DNA of 57,211 nucleotides from Rhodobacter sp. (GTDB taxonomy: Bacteria; Pseudomonadota; Alphaproteobacteria; Rhodobacterales; Rhodobacteraceae). Positions 9,888 through 18,503 of the stretch are shown piece by piece; positions within the stretch are counted from its first letter, which is position 1, and every line of letters starts with the position of its first letter. The position numbers and the translations under genes are program-made. Under the pieces are notes generated by a model. That model did no database searches and was not told where the DNA came from. It saw only the letters and a program-made list of their open reading frames with translations. The stretch covers positions 1 through 57,211 of the forward strand of contig JADCEF010000012.1 of the NCBI GenBank assembly GCA_020250445.1, read 5' to 3'.

Positions 9888-10208
9888 ATGGCAACGAACC
9901 GTCAGGCAGAGCAAGACCGGTCGGTTGCGGACAGCGAAATGCTGGCCGATCTTGCCGCCTGTGACGCCGCTAGGGCCGAGGCGGGGGAAGGCATGGCGCT
10001 GGCCGTGTTCTTACGCATCGTCAGCGGGGAAAATCCGGTGACGGTGATCCAGGAATGGCGCGGGTTGACCCAGGCCGAACTGGCCCGCCGGGCGGACCTG
10101 CACCGGGTGCAACTGCATGATATCGAGACGGGGAAATCGCGGGGGTCAGTGGAGACGCTGAGGGCGATAGCGGTGGCGCTGGATGTGGGGATGGATGATG
10201 TGGTGTAA
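9888..10208 (+). CDS. XRE-family helix-turn-helix regulator, antitoxin-like
   Basis: A 106-aa protein. The C-terminal half is a Cro/CI-type HTH (LTQAELARRADLHRVQLHDIETGKSRGSVETLRAIAVALDV). The N-terminal half (MALAVFLRIVSGENPV..) resembles the linker of antitoxin-type XRE proteins. ATG 9888 is preceded by GGGGGAAAGG; the longer open frame to 9786 runs through the palindrome and is not preferred. It lies inside the spc ribosomal cluster but on the opposite strand, between rplO and rpmD. No adjacent toxin gene is seen. It is clearly related to the XRE half of the 15587-16099 fusion. Confidence 0.8.
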   Translation: MATNRQAEQDRSVADSEMLADLAACDAARAEAGEGMALAVFLRIVSGENPVTVIQEWRGLTQAELARRADLHRVQLHDIETGKSRGSVETLRAIAVALDVGMDDVV

Positions 10209-10218
10209 GGGGGGGGGC

Positions 10219-10238
10219 GGTGCGTGCAAGCACGCACC
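10219..10238. repeat. Palindrome downstream of the XRE gene (copy 2)
   Basis: Arms GGTGCGTGC and GCACGCACC around AA, directly after the XRE stop codon. The core is the same as in the palindrome at 9844-9871. It has no T-run, so it is unlikely to be a simple terminator. Confidence 0.75.
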
Positions 10239-10321
10239 CTCCGCTTGCTTCATTCGGTTCGCACGTGCGGGTCACAGGGCCATGATGGATTTGGGTACCC
10301 CATAGTGGCAAGACGGCATCC

Positions 10322-10531
10322 TCAGTTGTGAGGTCCGATATGGAAGCGCATCCCCGTGACCGTGGCATCAAGAAGGCTGAGTGGCCGAAACAGATAATAG
10401 TTCCACACAGCATCGCGCGGAAAGATGACATAGGTCTGTCCGTCCTGGTTCCAGACCTCTGCCTGCGTCTGGCGCAGAACAAGGTAGGCGGCGAGGTAGA
10501 GGCCGAACAGAAGAAATGCGACATTTCGCAC
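10322..10531 (-). CDS. Small single-pass membrane protein, unknown function
   Basis: A 69-aa protein starting at GTG 10531. Residues 4-20 (VAFLLFGLYLAAYLVLR) form one membrane segment, followed by a conserved-looking soluble tail (DGQTYVIFPRDAVWNYYLFRPLSLLDATVTGMRFHIGPHN). The ordered composition of the tail suggests a real gene rather than chance. It lies between rpmD and rplO in the same orientation but behind the rpmD terminator. I do not recognise a function. Confidence 0.6.
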   Translation of the reverse strand: MRNVAFLLFGLYLAAYLVLRQTQAEVWNQDGQTYVIFPRDAVWNYYLFRPLSLLDATVTGMRFHIGPHN

Positions 10532-10621
10532 GCGGGACCCATCCCATGATCAATCACCGCATAGTGAGCCAGAAGTTGCCCGTCTTGTCTTCACCAAAAT
10601 CAGCGAACAGGTATCGCCCGC

Positions 10622-10655
10622 AAAAAAATGCGCCCCGCGACATCCCGCAGGGCGC
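10622..10655 (-). terminator. Strong terminator after rpmD
   Basis: On the minus strand a 10-bp stem (GCGCCCTGCG / CGCGGGGCGC, one G-U pair) with a 6-base loop is followed by A and seven T. It starts about 35 bases after the rpmD stop and would end the spc transcript before rplO. Confidence 0.9.
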
Positions 10656-10689
10656 TTTCGTCTTTAACGGATCGACAGCACAGCAGAAC

Positions 10690-10878
10690 CTACCCGCGCT
10701 CTTCCACAATTTTCACAAGATGCGAAATCTTGTTGACCATGCCACGCACGGAAGGCGTGTCTTCCAGCTCGCGCGTGCGGTTCATCTTGTTCAGGCCAAG
10801 GCCTTTCAGCGTGGCGGTCTGCCTGGCCGGGCGGCGGGCGGCCGAGGCCACCTGCTTGACGATGATGGTTTTTGCCAT
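10690..10878 (-). CDS. rpmD: 50S ribosomal protein L30
   Basis: A small large-subunit protein, 62 aa. [33 protein letters not shown] and the C-terminal [14 protein letters not shown] are typical. 11 bases downstream of rpsE. Followed, unusually, by a terminator rather than by rplO. Confidence 0.96.
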   Translation of the reverse strand: MAKTIIVKQVASAARRPARQTATLKGLGLNKMNRTRELEDTPSVRGMVNKISHLVKIVEERG

Positions 10879-10889
10879 GTCCCGGTTCC

Positions 10890-11462
10890 TTACGCTTCAA
10901 CTGCTTCGGGCGCGGCTTCGGTTTCGGGCCGCTTCAGGATATCGGCCACCTTCCTGCCACGGCGCTGCGCGACCTGGCGGGGTGACGTTTCCTGCTTCAG
11001 ACCATCAATCGTGGCGCGGATCATGTTGTAGGGGTTGTTCGAGCCAAGCGATTTGGCCACCACATCCTGCAGACCCAGCATTTCGAACACGGCGCGCATC
11101 GGGCCGCCGGCGATGATGCCGGTTCCCGCCACGGCGGTGCGCATCACCACCTTGCCGGCGCCATGACGCCCTTCCATGTCGTGATGCAGCGTGCGGCCAT
11201 CGCGCAGCGGCACGCGGATCATCTGGCGCTTGGCCTGTTCGGTGGCCTTGCGGATCGCCTCGGGAACTTCCTTCGCCTTGCCCTTGCCATAGCCCACGCG
11301 GCCGCGCTGATCGCCGACCACCACCAGGGCCGCAAAGCCAAAGCGCTTGCCACCCTTCACCGTTTTCGACACGCGGTTGATCGCCACGAGACGATCGGCG
11401 AATTCCGGGGTTTCTTCGCGACGGTCGTCGCGGCGGTCCCGGCGTTGTTCACGTTCTGCCAT
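10890..11462 (-). CDS. rpsE: 30S ribosomal protein S5
   Basis: Small-subunit protein with roles in decoding fidelity and helicase activity at the mRNA entry site. The N-terminal extension is charged ([17 protein letters not shown]). The S5 dsRNA-binding domain follows ([25 protein letters not shown]), then the C-terminal domain with [18 protein letters not shown]. 190 aa, normal for alphaproteobacteria. Eleventh gene of the cluster, 10 bases after rplR. Confidence 0.98.
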   Translation of the reverse strand: MAEREQRRDRRDDRREETPEFADRLVAINRVSKTVKGGKRFGFAALVVVGDQRGRVGYGKGKAKEVPEAIRKATEQAKRQMIRVPLRDGRTLHHDMEGRHGAGKVVMRTAVAGTGIIAGGPMRAVFEMLGLQDVVAKSLGSNNPYNMIRATIDGLKQETSPRQVAQRRGRKVADILKRPETEAAPEAVEA

Positions 11463-11472
11463 TTTCGTCTCC

Positions 11473-11832
11473 TCAGAACTTCAGGCCGCCTTCACGGGCG
11501 GCTTCGGCAAGTGCCTTGACCTTTCCGTGAAACAGAAAAGCACCCCGGTCGAAGTAGCATTCCTCGATCCCGGCCTTCCTGGCACGTTCGGCAATCACGG
11601 CACCTACCTTGCTTGCCGCTTCGATGTTGTTCTTGCCGACAAAGCCCAGGTCCTTTTCCAGGGTCGAGGCAGCGGCAACGGTGACGCCATTCACATCGTC
11701 GATCAGCTGGGCGCTGATGTTCTTGTTGGAACGATGGACCGAAAGGCGCAGCCGCCCGTTCGCCATCGCCTTGATCCTGTTCCGCACGCGCAGACGGCGC
11801 TTGAGGAACAGCTCTCGCTTGGTGTTCGCCAT
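11473..11832 (-). CDS. rplR: 50S ribosomal protein L18
   Basis: Binds 5S rRNA in the central protuberance. 119 aa. [32 protein letters not shown] and the C-terminal [22 protein letters not shown] are typical. Located between rplF and rpsE with short spacers. Confidence 0.98.
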   Translation of the reverse strand: MANTKRELFLKRRLRVRNRIKAMANGRLRLSVHRSNKNISAQLIDDVNGVTVAAASTLEKDLGFVGKNNIEAASKVGAVIAERARKAGIEECYFDRGAFLFHGKVKALAEAAREGGLKF

Positions 11833-11844
11833 TTCCCTAGCCCC

Positions 11845-12378
11845 TTACTTCTTCTTGCCTTCCTTGCGGAACACGAATTCGCCCTGATAGCGGATTCCCT
11901 TGCCCTTGTAAGGCTCGGGGCGTTTCCAGTCGCGGATGTTCGCCGCGACCTGACCGACAAGCTGCTGGTCAATGCCTTCGACAACGATTTCGGTCTGCTT
12001 CGGCGCCGAAACGGTAACACCGCCTGGCACGTCGAAGTTCACCTCGTGGCTGTAGCCCAGCGACAGTTTGAGCACATTGCCCGCCATCGCCGCGCGATAG
12101 CCTACGCCCTGGATTTCCAGCTCGCGCCTGAAGCCGGTGGTGACACCTGTCACCAGGTTTTCGACCATCGACCGGGCCATGCCCCACTGCTGGCGTGCCC
12201 GCTTTGAGGTGCCGCGCGGAGTGACCCTGATCTCGTTGCCCTCTACGGTCAGCGTGACATCGTCGGTTGCAGTAAAGCTGCGGGTGCCTTTCGGACCCTT
12301 CACTTCCACAGTCTGACCCGAAACCGAGGCGGAGACGCCTTTGGTCAGGGGGACGGGTTTCTTGCCGATACGGGACAT
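11845..12378 (-). CDS. rplF: 50S ribosomal protein L6
   Basis: Large-subunit protein near the sarcin-ricin loop. 177 aa from ATG 12378 ([19 protein letters not shown]). The C-terminal repeat domain ends in [26 protein letters not shown]-like sequence (here [13 protein letters not shown]...). The upstream in-frame extension to 12552 overlaps rpsH and is not part of the protein. Confidence 0.98.
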   Translation of the reverse strand: MSRIGKKPVPLTKGVSASVSGQTVEVKGPKGTRSFTATDDVTLTVEGNEIRVTPRGTSKRARQQWGMARSMVENLVTGVTTGFRRELEIQGVGYRAAMAGNVLKLSLGYSHEVNFDVPGGVTVSAPKQTEIVVEGIDQQLVGQVAANIRDWKRPEPYKGKGIRYQGEFVFRKEGKKK

Positions 12379-12388
12379 GAACCCCTCC

Positions 12389-12781
12389 TCAGAACACGGT
12401 GCAGAGCACTTCGCCGCCAACATTGGCAGACCGTGCAGCTGCATCGGACATGACGCCCTTCGGCGTGGAAACAATCGAAACGCCCAGGCCGTTGCGGACA
12501 ACCGGAATGTCCTGCACGCCCATGTAGACGCGGCGGCCCGGCCTTGACACACGCCTGATGTCGCGGATCACCGGGGTGCCTTCGAAGTACTTGAGGCTGA
12601 TCACAAGCTCGCCCTGACCGTTGTCGGTCGGGACCTTCTCGTAGCCGCGGATGTAGCCCTCGCCGGCCAGCACATCCAGCACCCAGGCGCGCAGCTTGGA
12701 GGCGGGCGATTTGACGGTGGATTTGCCACGCAGTTGCGCGTTGCGGATCCGGGTCAGCATATCGCCAAGAGGATCGTTCAT
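12389..12781 (-). CDS. rpsH: 30S ribosomal protein S8
   Basis: Binds 16S rRNA helix 21 and, in many bacteria, represses the spc operon. The start [16 protein letters not shown] (ATG 12781) is the family start; two extra in-frame ATGs lie directly upstream (12784, 12787). The C-terminus [22 protein letters not shown] is typical. About 130 aa. Confidence 0.97.
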   Translation of the reverse strand: MNDPLGDMLTRIRNAQLRGKSTVKSPASKLRAWVLDVLAGEGYIRGYEKVPTDNGQGELVISLKYFEGTPVIRDIRRVSRPGRRVYMGVQDIPVVRNGLGVSIVSTPKGVMSDAAARSANVGGEVLCTVF

Positions 12782-12800
12782 CATCATGCCTGACCCCTCC

Positions 12801-13106
12801 TTACCAGCTTGACTTCACCATGCCGGGGATCTGGCCGATAGAGGCAAGATCGCGCAGCATGATGCGGCTGAGTTTGAGCTTGCGGTAATAGGACCGCGGA
12901 CGGCCCGTCAGCTCGCACCGGTTGTGCAGGCGTGTGGCCGATGAATTGCGGGGCAGACCTGCAAGCTTGAGCTGCGCCTTGAAGCGCTGTTCCATCGGCA
13001 GGTCCAGGTTTGCGGCGACCGTCTTCAGGGCCAGACGCCTGGCAGCATATTGCTTGACCAGCTTCTGACGCTTGAGTTCGCGTTCGATCATGGATTTCTT
13101 GGCCAT
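12801..13106 (-). CDS. rpsN: 30S ribosomal protein S14
   Basis: Zinc-independent (C-minus) form of S14, 101 aa, with no CxxC pairs. [49 protein letters not shown] is diagnostic. Between rplE and rpsH. Confidence 0.98.
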   Translation of the reverse strand: MAKKSMIERELKRQKLVKQYAARRLALKTVAANLDLPMEQRFKAQLKLAGLPRNSSATRLHNRCELTGRPRSYYRKLKLSRIMLRDLASIGQIPGMVKSSW

Positions 13107-13123
13107 ATCTTTTCCTTCCGCGA

Positions 13124-13684
13124 TCAGCTGGTGAACGGCATGTTGAAATGCTTCAGCAATGCCTTTGCCTCCGCGTCTGTCCTCGCGGTGGTGCAGATGA
13201 TGATGTCCATTCCCAGGACGTCGTCGACCTTGTCGAATTCGATCTCGGGAAAGACGATCTGTTCCTTCAGACCCATGGCATAATTGCCGCGGCCGTCGAA
13301 GGATGTCGGCTTCACGCCGCGAAAGTCGCGGACGCGCGGCAGGGCGATGGTGATCAGACGGTCCAGGAATTCGTACATCCGGTCGCCGCGCAGCGTGACC
13401 TTGACGCCAAGGGGCATGTCTTCGCGCACGCGAAAACCCGCGATCGATTTCTTTGCGTGGGTGATCACGGCTTTCTGGCCGGCGATCAGCGTCAGCTGTT
13501 CTGCGGCGGTCTTGACCTTTTTGGTGTCCTTCACGGCCTCGCCCACGCCCATGTTGAGCACGATCTTGTCCAGACGGGGCACCTGCATCGGGTTGGAATA
13601 GCCGAACTCACCGATCAGCGCGGCGCGGATGCGGGCGTTGTAGTCGGCCTTGAGGCGGGGGGTATAGGCGGCTGCGTCAAGCAT
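13124..13684 (-). CDS. rplE: 50S ribosomal protein L5
   Basis: 5S rRNA-binding protein, 186 aa. [27 protein letters not shown] and the C-terminal [25 protein letters not shown] are typical. Its ATG overlaps the rplX stop by one base (TGATG), so the two are translationally coupled. Confidence 0.98.
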   Translation of the reverse strand: MLDAAAYTPRLKADYNARIRAALIGEFGYSNPMQVPRLDKIVLNMGVGEAVKDTKKVKTAAEQLTLIAGQKAVITHAKKSIAGFRVREDMPLGVKVTLRGDRMYEFLDRLITIALPRVRDFRGVKPTSFDGRGNYAMGLKEQIVFPEIEFDKVDDVLGMDIIICTTARTDAEAKALLKHFNMPFTS

Positions 13685-13989
13685 CAGATCACCTCTCCCG
13701 TGGTTTTGGCAAAGCGCACTTTCCTGTCGCCTTCCATGCGGAAACCAACGCGGCTGGCCTTGCCGTTCCTGTCAAGGATGGCAAGGTTCGACAGGTCGAT
13801 GGGCATCGCTTTTGCGATCCGCCCACCTTGGGTTCCCTGCGACTGCTTGGTGTGGCGGACGGCGATGTTCACACCCTCGACCACGGCCTTGTTGTCTTTG
13901 GGTGCGACGGACGCGATCTGGCCGGTCTTGCCCTTGTCCTTGCCCGCCAGCACGATGACCTTGTCGCCCTTCTTCAGTTTCGCAGCCAT
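13684..13989 (-). CDS. rplX: 50S ribosomal protein L24
   Basis: Assembly-initiator protein of the large subunit. The KOW motif lies at the start ([22 protein letters not shown]). 101 aa. Overlaps both neighbours (rplN stop and rplE start) by a single base. Confidence 0.98.
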   Translation of the reverse strand: MAAKLKKGDKVIVLAGKDKGKTGQIASVAPKDNKAVVEGVNIAVRHTKQSQGTQGGRIAKAMPIDLSNLAILDRNGKASRVGFRMEGDRKVRFAKTTGEVI

Positions 13990-14357
13990 CAGAGCACCTC
14001 CGGCGCCAGCGAAATGATCTTCATGAAATTCTTCGCCCTGAGCTCGCGCACTACGGGGCCGAAGATGCGCGTGCCCACCGGTTCACCCTGGTTGTTCAGG
14101 ATGACGGCGGCGTTGCGGTCAAAACGGATCGTGGTGCCGTCGTCACGGCGAACCTCCTTGGCGGTGCGCACGACAACGGCCTTGCGCACGTCGCCTTTCT
14201 TCACGCGACCGCGCGGGATGGCTTCCTTTACCGACACCACGATGATGTCGCCGACGCTGGCATAGCGGCGGTGGGACCCCCCCAGAACCTTGATGCACTG
14301 AACCCGGCGCGCGCCCGAGTTGTCAGCCACATCCAGATTGGTCTGCATCTGGATCAT
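13989..14357 (-). CDS. rplN: 50S ribosomal protein L14
   Basis: Large-subunit interface protein, 122 aa. [28 protein letters not shown] and the C-terminal [16 protein letters not shown]-like end (here [16 protein letters not shown]) are diagnostic. Its stop overlaps the rplX start by one base. Confidence 0.98.
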   Translation of the reverse strand: MIQMQTNLDVADNSGARRVQCIKVLGGSHRRYASVGDIIVVSVKEAIPRGRVKKGDVRKAVVVRTAKEVRRDDGTTIRFDRNAAVILNNQGEPVGTRIFGPVVRELRAKNFMKIISLAPEVL

Positions 14358-14416
14358 TTGGTTTCTCCCGACCTTTGGGACCAGGTCCCAGGGTTTCGAT
14401 CAATCTGGCAGGGGGA

Positions 14417-14656
14417 TCAAGCCGAAGCTTCGACCACCACCGTCCAGCGTTTCGTCTTGGAAATCGGCGCGCATTCCTCGATGCGCACGACATCTCCGAC
14501 CTTGAACTGGTTGTTCGCGTCATGGGCCCGGTATTTCTTGGACTTGCGGACGGTCTTTTGCAGCAAGGGATGCTTGAAGCGGCGTTCCACCAGAACCGTG
14601 ATGGTCTGTTCGTTGCGGTCGCTCGTCACGGTGCCTTGCAGGATGCGTTTGGGCAT
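14417..14656 (-). CDS. rpsQ: 30S ribosomal protein S17
   Basis: Primary 16S rRNA-binding protein, 79 aa. [42 protein letters not shown] is diagnostic. 11 bases after rpmC. Confidence 0.98.
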   Translation of the reverse strand: MPKRILQGTVTSDRNEQTITVLVERRFKHPLLQKTVRKSKKYRAHDANNQFKVGDVVRIEECAPISKTKRWTVVVEASA

Positions 14657-14667
14657 GTGCGCGCTCC

Positions 14668-14871
14668 TCAGTTCGCCGCCGCTTCGGCGGCTTTCTGGTT
14701 CAATACGGTCTTGATGCGGGCCACGTCCCGGCGGACGGCGCGCATGCGCGAAGTATTCTCAAGCTGGCCGGTGGCCTGCTGGAAGCGCAGGTTGAACGCC
14801 TCTTTCTTCAGCGCGACCAGGCTGTCACGCAATTGGTCGGGCGTCTTGGTTTTCAACTCGTCAGCCTTCAT
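14668..14871 (-). CDS. rpmC: 50S ribosomal protein L29 (intact copy)
   Basis: Protein at the polypeptide exit tunnel, 67 aa, starting at ATG 14871 ([14 protein letters not shown]). Typical L29 segments: [42 protein letters not shown]. It is the first ribosomal gene of the cluster here; rplP, rpsC and the S10-operon genes are not upstream. Its first 59 codons and about 157 bases of leader are duplicated at 15922-16258. Confidence 0.97.
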   Translation of the reverse strand: MKADELKTKTPDQLRDSLVALKKEAFNLRFQQATGQLENTSRMRAVRRDVARIKTVLNQKAAEAAAN

Positions 14872-15028
14872 CAGGCGCTTCCTTCCACACTCACCGGAAC
14901 GCCCCTGCAGATGCGCAGGGTCACGCAGAACCCGGTGGATCAATGATGAACCAACGATTCCGAGTCGCCCCGAAACCGTGGATGGGGCCGTATAGGGGAA
15001 GGGGGATGGGGTGGCAAGGGGGAAGTTT
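14694..15028 (-). repeat. rpmC leader and gene segment, duplication copy 1
   Basis: About 335 bases matching 15922-16258. The match covers most of rpmC and its whole leader up to a GGGGGAAGTTT block. Both leaders carry a small hairpin with arms CCCTGC/GCAGGG (14901-14906/14913-14918 here) whose loop sequence differs between copies while the stem is kept. Confidence 0.85.
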
Positions 15029-15051
15029 TGGGGGTAATTCGCTAACCCGCC

Positions 15052-15474
15052 CTAATCGATCACTCTTATGCAGGATGACCAGACATGCCCCTCTCCGCCG
15101 ATCAACAGGTAACTCCGTTTTGGCTGCTGCCAGATCAGTTCATGCACTACACTGTCCAACCCACAGTCAAGGGGGCGAACCTCAACGCGATAGCCGCGAT
15201 CCGCGCCCGGCCGAAGACCCAAGTCTGACCAAGATCCGCCAAATGAACCCCAGCTTTTCATGTCGTCATAGAGGACAGTTCTGGCTCCATACTCTATTCG
15301 ACAGGTGGGCCCAGGGTCGATCACCAGTTGATCTGCTGCGATGCGCAGGACGGCCCCTCTGAGCGTTTCGGCCGCTTCCCAACCTCCATCGGATGAAATG
15401 CCTGAACTGACTGGGGTGCCGCAGATCCACTGTCCTTCAAGGTCCACCGTATTGCCAAAGGCCTCTGACACCAT
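15052..15474 (-). CDS. Hypothetical protein, 5' end uncertain
   Basis: The open frame from ATG 15474 encodes 140 aa (MVSEAFGNTVDLEGQWICG ... WSSCIRVID) with several spaced cysteines (CGTPV, CRIEY, LDCGL, SSCIRV), like a small secreted protein. The in-frame sequence before this ATG (LLAKAGLTFARNTAALTCSIM) also looks protein-like, but no ATG/GTG/TTG start was found between it and the stop of the upstream fusion gene. The gene may therefore be truncated at its 5' end. It lies between the two rpmC copies. No family recognised. Confidence 0.5.
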   Translation of the reverse strand: MVSEAFGNTVDLEGQWICGTPVSSGISSDGGWEAAETLRGAVLRIAADQLVIDPGPTCRIEYGARTVLYDDMKSWGSFGGSWSDLGLRPGADRGYRVEVRPLDCGLDSVVHELIWQQPKRSYLLIGGEGHVWSSCIRVID

Positions 15475-15586
15475 AATGGAGCATGTAAGTGCAGCGGTGT
15501 TTCTGGCAAAAGTAAGCCCGGCCTTTGCGAGGAGTCCGATGAAATCTGCCGCTCGCTGAAGCTGCCCAGTTCTGACTGGCGCGGGC

Positions 15587-16099
15587 TTAACCGGCAAGAT
15601 CGTCAAGATCGACACGCAGCTCCGTCGCGAGTTTGCACAATGTCCCGACCGACCCGGTTTTGCGCCCTGCTTCGATGTCGATGATCTGGACACGGTTTAC
15701 CCCCGAAAGCCGCGCAAGTTGCGGCTGTGAAAGCCTGCGGCAGTCACGATACACCCGAAGCGGGGCTTCGCCGTTCAGCAGCCTGTCGGCAAACTCTGCG
15801 GCAATCAGTTCATCCTCGCCCGCGGACAAAGATGCGATGGCACGGTCATAGGCCTGAAGATCATCCATATCCTCCGAGGCCCGCCGAAGGCCGTCATATT
15901 CGGCGCGTGGGATGGTGACAGTCTGGTTCAAGACGGTCTTGATGCGGGCCACGTCCCGGCGGACGGCGCGCATGCGCGATGTGTTCTCAAGCTGGCCCGT
16001 GGCCTGCTGGAAGCGCAGATTGAATGCTTCCTTCTTGAGCGCCACCAGGCTGTCACGCAGCTGGTTGGGCGTTTTGGTTTTCAGTTCCTGGGCGTTCAT
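15587..16099 (-). CDS. Chimeric protein: L29 copy fused to an XRE-type regulator
   Basis: A 170-aa open frame. Residues 1-59 copy ribosomal protein L29 ([23 protein letters not shown]...KTVLNQ). The last eight residues of L29 are replaced by [43 protein letters not shown]-type antitoxin N-terminus and an XRE HTH ([46 protein letters not shown]). The join at TVTIPRAEY looks like the natural start of a free XRE antitoxin, so duplication has placed rpmC expression signals before it. The XRE half is related to the gene at 9888-10208. Whether the fusion is expressed or binds ribosomes is unknown. Confidence 0.8.
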   Translation of the reverse strand: MNAQELKTKTPNQLRDSLVALKKEAFNLRFQQATGQLENTSRMRAVRRDVARIKTVLNQTVTIPRAEYDGLRRASEDMDDLQAYDRAIASLSAGEDELIAAEFADRLLNGEAPLRVYRDCRRLSQPQLARLSGVNRVQIIDIEAGRKTGSVGTLCKLATELRVDLDDLAG

Positions 16100-16258
16100 G
16101 CGCCGCGTCCTTTTCTCAATCACCAGAGCGCCCCTGCCGGTCATGCAGGGTAACACTGAACCCGGTGGATCAATGATGAAGCGCCGATGCCGAGTCACCC
16201 CGGAACCGCAGATGCAGCTCGATAGGGGAAGGGGCGCTGCGGGGCAAGGGGGAAGTTT
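15922..16258 (-). repeat. rpmC leader and gene segment, duplication copy 2
   Basis: Copy of 14694-15028, slightly diverged. It contains the leader (hairpin arms 16132-16137/16145-16150) and codons 1-59 of the L29 part. Third-position and leader substitutions show the duplication is not very recent, yet the frame is kept. Confidence 0.85.
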
Positions 16259-16547
16259 GCGGTGCAACAGTCAGCTGTCAGGCTTGCCTCGGCCTTTGCC
16301 ACGCAACAGCGTTGCCAAACCGCAAGCAGTTTCCATGAAGCCGCCGCGCCGAATGCGGCAGGACAGGTCTGTCCGCTGCGCTGAAAGGCACCGCCGCCGG
16401 GCCGGAACACGGAGGATTCGTGGTCTGACCACGCAGGTCCGGCAGCATGCACGGCCGCAGACGCCGCTTGGCGCGAAAAGGCTTGTCACCCGGCCCGCTG
16501 CAGGCAACATTCACATCCATCGGCAGCCCGTTGGGGAATGTCCTTTC
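16259..16547. other. Non-coding stretch before the periplasmic protein gene
   Basis: About 290 bases with no convincing gene. Presumably holds the divergent promoters of the duplicated rpmC leader (minus) and the plus-strand gene at 16548. Confidence 0.4.
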
Positions 16548-17057
16548 ATGTTCCGGTTTGCACGCTTTGCAGCGGTCCTTGCCGCGCTTACACTTGCCAC
16601 CCCGGTTATGGCGCAGTTCGTCACTGACGAGGACCTTGCAGTAACCCCGGCCCAGTTCAAGGCCGCGGTTTCAGGGCGCACCGTGCGCACGTATTCCCAA
16701 GAACTTGTAAACCGCGTGGAGTATTTCGATCCTGGGGGCAAGGTCTATGTCTGGCCCGCCAGAGCCAACCTGTTGATCGGCACGTGGAAGCCCTGCAGCC
16801 AGGACCTGGTAGCGGTAGACGCCAGCGGCCAAGAGAAACCTGTAAAGATCGCGTCGATTTGCCGTGTTTTGCCCAATCCAGATGGTGGCACGCAGACGTG
16901 GAACTCAACCTGGGTGATCTATGGCAAGCAGATCGTCGAACGCGCAGAGGGTGATATCTTCTCGCTGTCGCAACGCACCGAGGCGCCCTATGGCATGGGC
17001 AAGCGCTCGGTTGATTTTGAAGGTCTGCAGGCCAACATAAGGAAATACACCAGGTAA
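16548..17057 (+). CDS. Secreted periplasmic protein, unknown function
   Basis: A 169-aa precursor. It has a clear signal peptide with an Ala-x-Ala cleavage site (MFRFARFAAVLAALTLATPVMAQ, cut after about residue 22). The mature protein has two cysteines (WKPCSQDL, ASICRVL) that could form a disulfide. The aromatic-rich part with WNSTWVIYGKQIVERAEGDIFSL recalls small periplasmic proteins of Rhodobacteraceae, but I do not recognise a family. The GC-rich 3' flank holds no related gene. Confidence 0.7.
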   Translation: MFRFARFAAVLAALTLATPVMAQFVTDEDLAVTPAQFKAAVSGRTVRTYSQELVNRVEYFDPGGKVYVWPARANLLIGTWKPCSQDLVAVDASGQEKPVKIASICRVLPNPDGGTQTWNSTWVIYGKQIVERAEGDIFSLSQRTEAPYGMGKRSVDFEGLQANIRKYTR

Positions 17058-17637
17058 TCCGCCGATCCGGCCCACCCCCAGCCCCTTGCCGGGCGGGGAC
17101 CTTCCTGCCACCCGGCCCGGCACGCCCGGGGCACCCTGCCCCGCATCTACCGCCACCGATACGGCGACCGACCGGCAGCACGGCAGATTTGCGGCTTTGC
17201 GGCGGGCTTGGCCCCGCTGTTGCACTCACGGGCAGCGAACTTTCGCTGGACGTCCGCCGGCAGGGTGCCCACAGATTTGTTCGGTGAAAAGATTTCAGCC
17301 CTGAACGCGGCAAGCGCCGGGCCGAAGGCCGACCGTCTTCACCAGCAACCGTGACCGGCCGCTGACGACGGGGATGTCGCGCATGGTGAGGGCGGCGATC
17401 CTTGCGCATCGCAGGGTGGCACCGCTGATGTCGGGCGGGCACGTCCCGGTCGGTGGTACGCCGGTCAAGGATGAGCCAGGGTGCGCCACTGGTTCAAGCA
17501 CCCCGGCGAGCGCAGCGATGAAGGGTTTCCGGCCGAAAGCCGGATGCCCCCTCTCCCGAAGGCGGTGATGAGCCGGACGACCCACCGCCCGCAGCCGATG
17601 CCGGGGCTTTCACTGAACCCAAGCCCGAGACCCCCCG
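17058..17637. other. Non-coding or degraded stretch
   Basis: About 580 bases without a supported gene. Because the following pseudogene lacks its N-terminal half, part of this stretch may be eroded transposase or IS sequence, but no protein similarity is visible. Confidence 0.4.
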
Positions 17638-18233
17638 ATGACCGCGACCAGGCCCGGGGATGGCAACGCCGGGGCCGACTTTCGCGGCCAGAAGCGATCA
17701 AACGCGACCCGTGCGTTGGTGGCCGACCCCGAGGCGGGGCTCTGCAGCAAGTCACCCGGCACCGGCGCGGGCCGTTGCTTTATCGGCCATACCCTGATGG
17801 AGAACCGCAACGGCCTGATCATTCAGACCAAGGTGACCCAGGCTGACGGCCATGCCGAGCGGCGGGCCGCGCTGGACATGATCCACCGCCATTCACCGGG
17901 CGCGACCCGACGGCTCACGCCGGGCACCGACGAGGGTTGCGACTGCGGTTACGACTGCGGTTACGACTGCGCGGAGTTCGTGAAGGACCTGCGCCAGGCC
18001 TGCGTCACACCGCATGTGGCACGGAAGATCCGATACCCGGCGATCAAGGGTCGGATTCCCCGCCATCCCGGCTGTGCCGTCCCGCCGAAACGCCGCAGGA
18101 AGATCGAAGAGCCGTTCGGGCCGGTCCGATGGCGCAGACCATGGTGCGGGGCATCAAACAAGCGGGCACCCGGGTCACCCTGACAATGGCGGCCTGCACC
18201 CTTGCCAGACTGCCGCGGTTGAAGGCCCCATAA
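17638..18233 (+). pseudogene. IS5-family transposase remnant
   Basis: The C-terminal part of an IS5-type DDE transposase is recognisable: KRSNATRALVADPEA, then HTLMENRNGLIIQTKVTQADGHAERRAALDMIHRHSPGATRRLT, CVTPHVARK, and KRRRKIEEPFG. A frameshift near 18118 moves the end (MAQTMVRGIKQAGTRVTLTMAACTLARLPRLKAP) into another frame. The N-terminal half is missing. A short tandem duplication gives GCDCGYDCGYDC where the family has a single KGYDSAEF-like stretch, with loss of the expected sequence. Clearly non-functional. Confidence 0.8.
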
Positions 18234-18503
18234 GACCGCGCGGACGAAATCCGTGCGTCACCCGCAACGGCCAGGAGCCGCGGCATCAAGCGCCCGTTCC
18301 GGGCACCGCAAGGAACGCCGTCCCTGACCGGCGACCCATTCAGCGGCCTGTCAGGCGGGGCAGGGCGGTCATCGCTTGTGCATGCTGCCGCCCCGCGACC
18401 TGCGCGCATGTCGTTTTCGTCTGGCAAAGGTCGGGCGGCCTTGCCCGTTGCGCAGCGATTGGGGCATGACTGTGCCAAACCCAAATCGACGGAGGCCGCC
18501 CCG

